This document shows, piece by piece, positions 1 through 6,408 of a stretch of DNA of 22,008 nucleotides (its first letter is position 1; the number at the start of each line of letters is the position of its first letter). The position numbers were made by a program, and so were the translations under genes. Origin of the DNA: a virus; IMG/VR virus record IMGVR_UViG_3300029319_000579, positions 1 through 22,008 of that record, one strand, 5' to 3'. The notes below the pieces were generated by a model. It had not been told where the DNA came from. It worked only from the letters and a program-made list of their open reading frames with translations, and did not search any database.

Positions 1-24
1 AATTGCAGGGATTTAAAAACCAAC

Positions 25-31
25 AGGAGGG
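25..31 (+). promoter_or_regulatory. Ribosome binding site deciding a TTG start
   Basis: AGGAGGG lies 5 bases before a TTG at 37. It is one of the strongest Shine-Dalgarno matches in the window. It is the main reason to accept the TTG start, because the reading frame has no ATG until codon 34, inside the hydrophobic segment. Confidence 0.7.
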
Positions 32-36
32 TAAAG

Positions 37-252
37 TTGACACCTAGAGAAGCAGCACAGATAGAGGCAGAAAAAACTTTTGACTTGTTTATTCTGTGGT
101 CTAAGAGGGCTTTCATTTACAGCACTATATTTTTGATGGTGGTTGTATTTGGTTGTAATAGTGGTGTTGAAACAGGGCCAGATAAGTCAGGCTCTCAATA
201 TAATGGTGAAGCATACTCACCAATGAACTTAAATATAAAGGATAAAAAATGA
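37..252 (+). CDS. Small membrane-anchored or lipoprotein-like protein, unknown function
   Basis: A 71-residue protein starting at TTG, supported by AGGAGGG just upstream. Residues 1-24 are polar and mixed-charge. A single hydrophobic segment covers about residues 25-39 and ends in VVVFGCN. There Cys40 sits in a lipobox-like context (V-F-G-C), so the product could be either a lipoprotein or a simple membrane anchor. The rest (41-71) is polar and rich in Gly, Ser and Asn, as expected of an exported tail. The stop overlaps the next ATG as ATGA, so the three membrane genes at 37-1011 are probably translated together. A small phage lipoprotein could be an outer-membrane spanin subunit, but the long N-terminal extension is unusual and no spanin partner is visible. 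Family not recognised. Confidence 0.7.
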   Translation: MTPREAAQIEAEKTFDLFILWSKRAFIYSTIFLMVVVFGCNSGVETGPDKSGSQYNGEAYSPMNLNIKDKK

Positions 253-602
253 GTAACAAATTAAAGGTTGTGCCTTTGAGCATTGTTAGTGTCTTTGATT
301 TATTTAAAGAGGCATGGGACAGTGTGATGACTATACAGAATTCTCCGTTACGTCACATTCAAAGGCTTGATCCAATGGCTGCACATGCAGTCTTTCAAAT
401 ACTGGCATACATGTGGAGTGCAATCTTTGCATTGTGGATAGGTAACATGTTCTGGTTTGCAATCAGTGGGATGGGCCACTCTCTACTAATCGGAGGTATA
501 TTTATTACCGCAATGGTTTACAAAGAGGCTGAGAAAAAATCTAAAATAGATCCTACCGATAATGTAACCAGTAGTAGGATGTTTGGAGGTGAGCATGAAT
601 AA
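249..602 (+). CDS. Two-helix integral membrane protein, unknown function
   Basis: A 117-residue protein beginning in an ATGA overlap with the upstream gene. Residues 1-45 are amphipathic with several charged positions. Two hydrophobic segments follow at about 46-72 (rich in Trp, Met, Phe) and 75-90, split by a short Gly-His turn, so it forms a hairpin in the membrane. The C-terminal 27 residues are charged (KEAEKKSK, then an acidic end). The size and two-segment topology would also suit a phage holin, but no endolysin is seen beside it and the family is not recognised. It overlaps the next gene by 8 bases, and all three neighbouring products are membrane proteins, which suggests a shared role at the host envelope. 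Confidence 0.75.
   Translation: MSNKLKVVPLSIVSVFDLFKEAWDSVMTIQNSPLRHIQRLDPMAAHAVFQILAYMWSAIFALWIGNMFWFAISGMGHSLLIGGIFITAMVYKEAEKKSKIDPTDNVTSSRMFGGEHE
585..590 (+). promoter_or_regulatory. Ribosome binding site placing a start at 595
   Basis: GGAGGT lies inside the end of the upstream gene, with its GGAGG core 5 bases before the ATG at 595. An in-frame TTG at 583 would place this site inside the coding region, so the ATG at 595 is preferred. Confidence 0.6.
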
Positions 603-1011
603 GATTTTAAACATGATACCTGAGTTCTGTTTATCTCATTGGTTGCTAAGGATACCTTTGGCCATTGTATTTATACAACAAGGTTTGTCTAAGTTGCCTA
701 TAAGTATTGATGATGCTGAGGCATTTGAACTACCATATATAGTGTGGTGGTTTGCAGCTTATGGTGAGCTTGGTGCAGGTATAGGATTAATAATAGGTGG
801 GTTGATATCTTTTACTTATTTACATCTAGATCACCCTTGGGTAGAGGATATCGTTACAAGGTTTAGTGGTTTAGTTATCTGCTGCATAATGACAGGTGTG
901 ATATGGGTGGGTGAACCTGATAGTCTGTTAGATGTTTTACTGTACGATAACTTACATGTATTACTATGGGTTGGTGGTTTGTTCTTCGCACTTAGGGGTA
1001 GAAAGGTATGA
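595..1011 (+). CDS. DoxX-like integral membrane protein
   Basis: A 138-residue protein starting at the ATG after GGAGGT. About four hydrophobic segments cover most of its length. The first carries LLRIPLAIVFIQQGLSKLP, which fits the DoxX pattern of an Arg near the start of helix 1 followed by a G-x-x-K turn. The next begins with ELGAGIGLIIGG, like the Glu-Gly-rich second helix of that family. DoxX-family proteins are small four-helix membrane proteins with mostly unclear, sometimes redox-related, roles. Assignment rests on these two motifs only. In a phage it might alter host membrane redox state or simply be a membrane protein with chance similarity. It ends in an ATGA overlap with a tiny zinc-ribbon gene. 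Confidence 0.65.
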   Translation: MNKILNMIPEFCLSHWLLRIPLAIVFIQQGLSKLPISIDDAEAFELPYIVWWFAAYGELGAGIGLIIGGLISFTYLHLDHPWVEDIVTRFSGLVICCIMTGVIWVGEPDSLLDVLLYDNLHVLLWVGGLFFALRGRKV

Positions 1012-1109
1012 TGAGAAGAATTAAATTAGTGGAGTGTGACAAGTGTAAAAAACCCTTTGATACAAGTAAACATACATCTTGTCCTAGTTGTAAGGAGAAA
1101 AATAAATGA
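1008..1109 (+). CDS. 33-residue zinc-ribbon protein
   Basis: A very short gene held between two ATGA overlaps: its start overlaps the stop of the DoxX-like gene and its stop overlaps the thyX start. The product has two CxxC knuckles, CDKC at residues 10-13 and CPSC at 25-28, spaced as in a minimal zinc ribbon, with an otherwise Lys-rich composition. Such mini zinc ribbons are common in phages and usually bind nucleic acid or a protein partner; the actual role here is unknown. The paired cysteine knuckles, the exact fit between neighbours, and the lack of other coding in the 94-base interval make it likely to be translated. Confidence 0.7.
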   Translation: MMRRIKLVECDKCKKPFDTSKHTSCPSCKEKNK

Positions 1110-1837
1110 TTATGGTAACAATGATGGATTATATGGGCAGTGATGTTACTGTCGTTAACTCTGCCAGAGTCAGCTTTGGTAAAAAAATTCCACGGGGTAG
1201 GATTTATTTAACAGAGAAAGATGAAAATCTAATTAAATATTTAGCAAAACATAAACACATGTCACCCTTTGGTCACTGTTTTGCTACCTTTCATGTCAAA
1301 GCTCCCATCTTTGTAGCTAGACAGTTAGTCAAGCACAAGTTCTTACGCTGGAATGAAATCAGTCGTAGGTATGTAGATGAAGAGCCTGAGTTTTATGAGC
1401 CTAAGACATGGCGAGGACGTTCTAAAGATAAGAAGCAAGGAAGTGATGGTGTTGTATACCCCAAAGCAGAGACAGACTTCATTGGTTATACCTCTCTCAG
1501 AGTCTATAAAGAACTTCTTGAAGAGGGAGTAGCACCAGAGCAAGCACGTATGGTACTGCCCCAAAATACTATGACTGAGTGGTACTGGTCAGGTAGTCTT
1601 GATGCCTTTGCTGATATGTGTAACCTACGTTGTGCCAGTGATACACAATATGAAACACGATTAGTTGCTAGAAGTATTGGAGATCAAATGAAAAGATTAT
1701 TTCCTGTGTCATGGCCAGAGCTTGTAAAAGTTAATGGTTATCAAAAAGAAAAACTAGAAGATATTAACAAGTGGGAAGATGCAAACCCTGTAAATCAAGC
1801 ATGGTATGATGGAGATGGGGGAGAGTTGTTTGAATAA
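1106..1837 (+). CDS. thyX: Flavin-dependent thymidylate synthase ThyX
   Basis: Makes dTMP from dUMP using FAD, NADPH and methylene-tetrahydrofolate, supplying thymine for phage DNA. The 243-residue length suits the family. Recognisable blocks: SPFGHCFATFHVKAPIFVARQ (residues 53-73, given here as HM-SPFGH, HVKAPIFVARQ), the signature region ending NEISRRY (83-89), and the C-terminal DTQYETR and FPVSW blocks. The usual RHR-x7-S signature reads KHK-x7-S here (K76, H77, K78, S86), a conservative change at both arginines. AAGGAG lies 8 bases before the start. The start overlaps the zinc-ribbon stop. Pairing with the RNR further downstream means the phage carries both key steps of deoxynucleotide supply. 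Confidence 0.93.
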   Translation: MIMVTMMDYMGSDVTVVNSARVSFGKKIPRGRIYLTEKDENLIKYLAKHKHMSPFGHCFATFHVKAPIFVARQLVKHKFLRWNEISRRYVDEEPEFYEPKTWRGRSKDKKQGSDGVVYPKAETDFIGYTSLRVYKELLEEGVAPEQARMVLPQNTMTEWYWSGSLDAFADMCNLRCASDTQYETRLVARSIGDQMKRLFPVSWPELVKVNGYQKEKLEDINKWEDANPVNQAWYDGDGGELFE

Positions 1838-1863
1838 ACTATGGCACTATGTAAAAGGAGAAC

Positions 1864-2190
1864 ATGATGAATAAAGAATTTAACTTTGGAACAGAGCCTT
1901 ATAAACTAAGACGTTCTAATAGTATCATTACAAGTGTAGAATCTTCAGAAGCAGTAGATACAACAAAACTTGAGCAGCTTGTATATGATACTATAAAAAG
2001 CTTTGGTAGTAGTGGTTGTATAGCGGATGATATACTAGCCTTACATCCTTTTTATCCTTACAGTTCCATAACTGCTAGATTCTCAGCACTAGAGAGGAAA
2101 GGTTACATAGTAAGACTTGGCGATAAAAGGAAAGGTAAATCTGGCAGGAACCAATCTGTTATGACAATAGTGGAAAAGAATGATGAATAA
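1864..2190 (+). CDS. Winged-helix-like small protein, possible transcription regulator
   Basis: A 108-residue protein with AAAGGAG directly before the start (two consecutive ATGs). The first 34 residues are polar and look disordered. Residues about 35-105 read like a winged helix: a first helix (LEQLVYDTIKSFG), a short strand region, a helix-turn-helix stretch (ADDILALHP ... SSITARFSALERKG), then a Lys/Arg-rich wing (GDKRKGKSGR) and a final beta strand (VMTIV). This layout is that of MarR-type or similar DNA-binding domains. It could regulate phage or host genes or assist replication, given its place between thyX and the primase. The fold call is from pattern reading only. Confidence 0.7.
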   Translation: MMNKEFNFGTEPYKLRRSNSIITSVESSEAVDTTKLEQLVYDTIKSFGSSGCIADDILALHPFYPYSSITARFSALERKGYIVRLGDKRKGKSGRNQSVMTIVEKNDE

Positions 2191-2211
2191 AGATGAAGTA
2201 GAAGGTAGAAA

Positions 2212-2382
2212 ATGAAATATACATTAGATACCCCAATAAAAAAGATACGTCCCATGACTAAAGAAGAAAGACAGAGGGCTAAAGAAAGAGAGGCTTGTAA
2301 TACTGTTGGATTTAATCTATGTGTAAGTTGTGGATGTCCTACACCCAATACGTGGTGTGAGTTTTGTTTGGAGGAAGAGTGA
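2212..2382 (+). CDS. 56-residue cysteine-rich zinc-finger-like protein
   Basis: Starts at an ATG after a purine-rich stretch (GAAGGTAGAA). The N-terminal 30 residues are strongly basic and helical. The C-terminal part has a cysteine cluster, C37-x2-C40-x-C42 and C49-x2-C52, consistent with one zinc site formed by two CxxC knuckles. Its stop lies 2 bases before the primase-helicase start, and the Shine-Dalgarno sequence of that gene is inside this one, so the two are probably coupled. It may be a nucleic-acid-binding accessory of the replication genes. The family is not recognised. Confidence 0.65.
   Translation: MKYTLDTPIKKIRPMTKEERQRAKEREACNTVGFNLCVSCGCPTPNTWCEFCLEEE
2370..2375 (+). promoter_or_regulatory. 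Ribosome binding site of the primase-helicase
   Basis: GGAGGA lies 9 bases before the ATG at 2385. It supports that ATG over an in-frame TTG at 2364, which would lie upstream of this site and have no comparable signal. Confidence 0.6.
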
Positions 2383-2384
2383 CT

Positions 2385-3995
2385 ATGGCAGAAGGTGATA
2401 CACCACACTTAGCTTGTCCCTTTGAAGATTGTGGGTCAAGTGATGCATTTAATTGGAACGATGATGGCTATGGCTACTGTCACAGTTGTGGTAACTCTTA
2501 CCCAAGTAAAGAGCCTACCTTCGATTGGGCAGCAGAACAATACCCAGTAAAAAGGAGAGTTAATATAATGGATGTACCTATTAAGAGTATGACGTATGAA
2601 GATATACGTGGTATTAAACCTGAGGTTTGTCAGTTGTATCAGATACAGCTACAGTTGGGAGAGGGTGGTAAGCCTGTCAGATACGCATACAAATACCCAC
2701 ATACCACTAAGTATAGATCCTATGATGATAAGAAAAAGACTTGGCAAAAAGATGTGGGTGCAGGTATGGCTCACTTGTTTGGCCCAGAATTTAATTCAGG
2801 CACTAGCCAACGGTTGTATCTTACAGAGGGTGAGTTTGATGCAGCCAGTTTATATCAGATACTAGGTGAAAAGTTTCCGGTTAAATCTATACCAAGTGCT
2901 GCAATCAGTAATAAATTCTTGCAACAAAACCTAGACTATCTTAACTCATTTCCTATGGTGATCTATGCAGGTGAGTTAGATGCAGCAGGTAGATCAGCAG
3001 CAGATAAACTTTACTCTGTTATTCCTGAGAAGTTTTTCTACGTCCCTATGACAAAGCACAAAGATGCTAATGATTTCTTAACTGCAGGGGATGGTGAAGA
3101 GTTGATGTGGGCTGCACGTAAACCACAGAAATATTCACCTGATAACTTTTTTATATCTGATGAAGATGTAGATGTAGCAATACGTACAGAGAACCCTTAC
3201 TCTTATGTGCCTACTGGTCACAGTGGTATTGATGATAAGATACGTGGATTAGTTAAGGGTGGCCTTACGTTTATCAAAGCACCCCGTGGCACTGGCAAGA
3301 CTGAGGTAATAAGGTACTTTGAAAATGGATTGCTTCGTACACCTGAGACACGTATAGCTCTTTTGCACATGGAAGAAATGAAATCTACCACCTATCGTGC
3401 GATGGCAACTTATCATCTAGGCTGCAATGTACGCACTAATCTTGATGCCCATAACAATAACATAAGTCTTGATCAGGTGGTAGAGGCTGCACAGATAGCT
3501 GCTGACACAGAAAATAATCGTACAATAATCTTTGAGATGAGGAGCCATGATGACCCGCTTAAACTTCTTGATCACACTAGGACTGCTGCTACTGTCTTTG
3601 GTGCTGACTATATATTCGTAGACCATGTACAACGTCTTGCATATCTATCTAGCACAGGTGTTGATGGTGCTACCAGTACGCTGACTACACTAGGCTCACG
3701 TATGGCACAGTTAGCCAAGGAGTTAGATATTGGTGTGATCTTTATATCACAGGTTAATGATGATGGTAGAACAAAGTATGCTGCGTCCCTTGAAGAAGAA
3801 GCAATCATATGCTTAAAGATAGACAGAGATGTTGAATCAGAGGATGAGATAATTCAGAATACAACTAACTTTATGGTTGACAAGAACAGACCGTTTGCTA
3901 AATTAGGGCATGCAGGGTCACTATACTATGATCCTATCACCACTATCCTGACTGAGGATGCACCGTATAGACAGAAAGGAGATATAGCTGCATGA
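2385..3995 (+). CDS. T7-type primase-helicase
   Basis: A bifunctional replication protein of 536 residues (T7 gp4 is 566) that lays down RNA primers and unwinds the fork. The N-terminal zinc-binding domain has C11, C16, C32 and C35. A TOPRIM-like primase domain follows, with LTEGEFDAA at about 146-154 and YAGELDAAG at about 194-202, where the usual D-x-D is E197-x-D199. The helicase domain has Walker A APRGTGKT (299-306), a Walker B-like DYIFVDH with D413, and the ISQVNDDGR block near 455. The start is set by GGAGGA. Its stop overlaps the polymerase start as ATGA, coupling the two enzymes that form the T7-type replisome. Confidence 0.93.
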   Translation: MAEGDTPHLACPFEDCGSSDAFNWNDDGYGYCHSCGNSYPSKEPTFDWAAEQYPVKRRVNIMDVPIKSMTYEDIRGIKPEVCQLYQIQLQLGEGGKPVRYAYKYPHTTKYRSYDDKKKTWQKDVGAGMAHLFGPEFNSGTSQRLYLTEGEFDAASLYQILGEKFPVKSIPSAAISNKFLQQNLDYLNSFPMVIYAGELDAAGRSAADKLYSVIPEKFFYVPMTKHKDANDFLTAGDGEELMWAARKPQKYSPDNFFISDEDVDVAIRTENPYSYVPTGHSGIDDKIRGLVKGGLTFIKAPRGTGKTEVIRYFENGLLRTPETRIALLHMEEMKSTTYRAMATYHLGCNVRTNLDAHNNNISLDQVVEAAQIAADTENNRTIIFEMRSHDDPLKLLDHTRTAATVFGADYIFVDHVQRLAYLSSTGVDGATSTLTTLGSRMAQLAKELDIGVIFISQVNDDGRTKYAASLEEEAIICLKIDRDVESEDEIIQNTTNFMVDKNRPFAKLGHAGSLYYDPITTILTEDAPYRQKGDIAA

Positions 3996-5824
3996 TATTA
4001 TTTGATATTGAGACTGATGGTTTACTAGAGGATGTGACAAAGATACACTGTTTATCATACACTCGTGATGGATCAGAGGTTAAGACTACTAATGACTATG
4101 ACTACATGCGTAGGATACTACGTAGGGAAGATGGTTTAATTGGTCACAATATTATCCGCTATGACATACCAGTTCTTGAGAAGATACTTGGTATCAAGAT
4201 CAAGGCTCAACTGTTTGACACTCTACCTATGTCATGGGTAATAAACTTTGACAGGTCACGTCATGGTCTTGAATACTTTGGTGATGACTATGGTATACCT
4301 AAGCCAGAGATTAATGACTGGAGAAACCTAACACTAGAGGAATACACACATCGTTGTGAACAGGATGTAAAAATAAACTGGATCTTGTGGCAAGATTTAC
4401 TGAAGAAGTTTATGTTCCTCTACAAAGATAACAAGGTAGAGTTGGATAGGTTCTTTCGTTATCTGTCGTTCAAGATGGACTGTGCCAGAGAAGCAGAGAT
4501 GCAAGGTTGGAAGTTAGATGTTGCTAAAGCTAACAGTTGCATCTCACAACTTAAATCATTGCAGGAACAAAAAATAGAAGAGCTTATTGATGTTATGCCT
4601 ATGCGTAAGGTTATGTCTGAGAAGTCTAAGCCTAAAGTTATGCACAAGAAAGATGGTTCATTATCATCTCATGGTAAGCGTTGGTTAGATCTTTTATCTG
4701 ATAATGATTTACCTAAAAACTTCGAGGGTGTTGTGTCTGTGGTTAAGGGTGTTGAACCTGCTAATCCTAGTTCACCTGAGCAGGTAAAGAACTGGCTGTT
4801 CTCTCTTGGTTGGGAGCCATGTTACTATAAGTTTGATGGTGATAGGGGTATACCACAAGTAAGAAAGAATGGGGAGCTTACACCTTCTGTATTACTTCTT
4901 GCAGAGAAAGAACCAGTTGTTAAAGTTCTTGAGGGCTTAACCGTAATACAACATAGGTTAAGTATCTTTGAGGCTTTTATAGAATGTGAACGTGATGGGT
5001 ATGTCAAGGCAGAGATCAGTGGTCTTACCAATACACTACGCTTCAAACACAACAAACCTTTGGTCAACTTGCCAGGAGTAGATAAACCTTGGGGTAAAGA
5101 AATACGTGGTTGTCTTGTTGCACCTCAAGGTTATTTATTATGTGGTGCTGATATGACTTCACTAGAGGATACTTGCAAGCGCCACTACATGCATCCTTAC
5201 GATCCAGATTATGTTGCAGAAATGTCACGACCAGGATTTGATCCACATTTAGACTTGGCAAAGCACGCAGGTTATGCTAACGAGGAGCAGATAGAAAAGT
5301 ATAATAGGGGTGAGATGCCTGAGCTAAAAGAGTTACGTAAAAACTTTAAGGTAGTTAACTACTCTGCTACTTATGGTATTGGTGCTAGTAAACTATCAAG
5401 AGAAACAGGTATGTCTCAGGCAGATGCACAAACTCTCTTAGACGCATACTGGGATCGTAACTGGTCAGTCAAACAGTTCGCAGAAGACCAAAAGATTAGA
5501 TCTATTGGTGGTGATATGTGGGTACAAAATCCAGTTAGCAAGTTCTGGCATAGCCTACGATATGAAAAGGATGCTTTCTCTACTATTAACCAAAGCACAG
5601 GCGCATACTGTTTTGATAAATGGGTTGCTTATTATCGTGGTGCTAGACCCAATATCGTAGGGCAGTTTCATGATGAATCAATCAACGTAATCAGAAAAGG
5701 AGAGGAGAATATACATACAAATTATCTTCAGTCAGCTATTGACAAACTAAACAAAAATCTTAAATTAAATGTTACATTAGGTATTGACATACAATACGGT
5801 AACAACTACAGTGAGATACACTAA
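3992..5824 (+). CDS. Family A DNA polymerase with 3'-5' exonuclease, T7-like
   Basis: The replicative polymerase, 610 residues, somewhat shorter than T7 gp5 (704). The proofreading domain has Exo I DIETDG (D5, E7), Exo II GHNIIRYD (D58) and Exo III CEQDV (D125). The polymerase domain has motif A GADMTSLED (D387, E392), motif B R449-x3-K453-x3-Y457-x3-Y461-G, and motif C FHDE (H560, D561, E562). Y457 aligns with position 762 of E. coli Pol I (526 in T7, also Tyr). It is coupled to the primase-helicase by ATGA and followed 13 bases later by the SSB gene. No thioredoxin-binding loop or inserted DnaJ-type zinc domain was recognised, so any processivity partner is unknown. Confidence 0.95.
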   Translation: MILFDIETDGLLEDVTKIHCLSYTRDGSEVKTTNDYDYMRRILRREDGLIGHNIIRYDIPVLEKILGIKIKAQLFDTLPMSWVINFDRSRHGLEYFGDDYGIPKPEINDWRNLTLEEYTHRCEQDVKINWILWQDLLKKFMFLYKDNKVELDRFFRYLSFKMDCAREAEMQGWKLDVAKANSCISQLKSLQEQKIEELIDVMPMRKVMSEKSKPKVMHKKDGSLSSHGKRWLDLLSDNDLPKNFEGVVSVVKGVEPANPSSPEQVKNWLFSLGWEPCYYKFDGDRGIPQVRKNGELTPSVLLLAEKEPVVKVLEGLTVIQHRLSIFEAFIECERDGYVKAEISGLTNTLRFKHNKPLVNLPGVDKPWGKEIRGCLVAPQGYLLCGADMTSLEDTCKRHYMHPYDPDYVAEMSRPGFDPHLDLAKHAGYANEEQIEKYNRGEMPELKELRKNFKVVNYSATYGIGASKLSRETGMSQADAQTLLDAYWDRNWSVKQFAEDQKIRSIGGDMWVQNPVSKFWHSLRYEKDAFSTINQSTGAYCFDKWVAYYRGARPNIVGQFHDESINVIRKGEENIHTNYLQSAIDKLNKNLKLNVTLGIDIQYGNNYSEIH

Positions 5825-5837
5825 GAAGGAGAACTAA

Positions 5838-6341
5838 ATGGCTAAACCAAGAAAAGTAACTGTAAGCGGAATTGCAGAATGGGCAAAAGTATTCCCACAG
5901 AATCGTGACATGGAAGGTTATGGTGGTAGATATCGACAGTGGGATGGCTGCTGTACTATTGATCTTATTTTAGATGATGATAGTATAGAGAGGCTTATGG
6001 CTGCTGGATGTAGTAAGAAACCTAAACCTGATCTAGAGGGAAGAGGCCAACGAATTAAATTTGAGCGTAGGTATGACACTGGAAATGAGTGGTCATCTGG
6101 TCCACCAGTTGTTACAAAATTAGATGGTAGCCCTTGGTCACTAGAGGATGATGGTCTAATTGGTAACGGATCTATGGTTGAAGTAGATATAACCATTTAT
6201 GACACTCAGTATGACGTATCAGGTCAACGCTTAGATAGGGTGATGGTAACAGACCATGTGCAATATAACATCACTCCACAGGCCACACAGAAGCCTGAAC
6301 TAAAAACAGTATCAGCCACTCAAGAACAAGTACTGTTTTAA
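5838..6341 (+). CDS. Single-stranded DNA-binding protein, T7 gp2.5-like
   Basis: A 167-residue protein with AAGGAG 6 bases before its ATG, directly after the polymerase. The pattern resembles T7 gp2.5-type OB-fold proteins: an aromatic and basic N-terminal half (RYRQWDG, KFERRYD), then LIGNGSMVEVDITIYD (107-122), where the IGNGS loop leading into a strand is typical. The last residue is Phe, as in gp2.5, where the terminal Phe and acidic tail contact polymerase and helicase. The last 17 residues have only two acidic positions (E154, E163), so the usual acidic tail is missing or much reduced. Position right behind polymerase and primase-helicase supports the replication role. A hairpin plus T-tract follows the gene. 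Confidence 0.8.
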   Translation: MAKPRKVTVSGIAEWAKVFPQNRDMEGYGGRYRQWDGCCTIDLILDDDSIERLMAAGCSKKPKPDLEGRGQRIKFERRYDTGNEWSSGPPVVTKLDGSPWSLEDDGLIGNGSMVEVDITIYDTQYDVSGQRLDRVMVTDHVQYNITPQATQKPELKTVSATQEQVLF

Positions 6342-6346
6342 ACTGA

Positions 6347-6399
6347 AGGGGTGGGTGTCCTCCGCATCGTACTTCCATAACACTCACCCCTCATTTTTT
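6347..6399 (+). terminator. Candidate Rho-independent terminator after the SSB gene
   Basis: A GC-rich inverted repeat pairs 6347-6358 (AGGGGTGGGTGT) with 6380-6391 (ACACTCACCCCT), 12 pairs with one G-U. The loop is 21 bases and TTTTTT follows at 6394-6399. It lies in the largest non-coding gap of the window (67 bases), between the replication core and the nuclease genes. The loop is longer than usual, so it may act as a partial attenuator or as an RNA processing or stability element. Confidence 0.65.
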
Positions 6400-6408
6400 G
6401 GAGATAAC

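Noticed and set aside
2-16. Open frame ending in TAA at 14-16, possibly the tail of an upstream gene
   Set aside because: Only four codons are visible, too few to support a feature.
37-65. TTGACA at 37 as a promoter -35 box with GATAGA at 60-65 as -10
   Set aside because: The -10 matches only three of six consensus positions and the TTG is better explained as a start codon after AGGAGGG.
2183-2215. Ten-codon frame starting in an overlap with the winged-helix gene's stop and ending over the next ATG
   Set aside because: Too short and without recognisable sequence; overlap could be chance in AT-rich DNA.
6355-6408. GTG at 6355 as an upstream start for the exonuclease
   Set aside because: It lies inside the terminator-like stem, lacks a ribosome site, and the added residues show no family features; ATG at 6409 follows TTGGAG.
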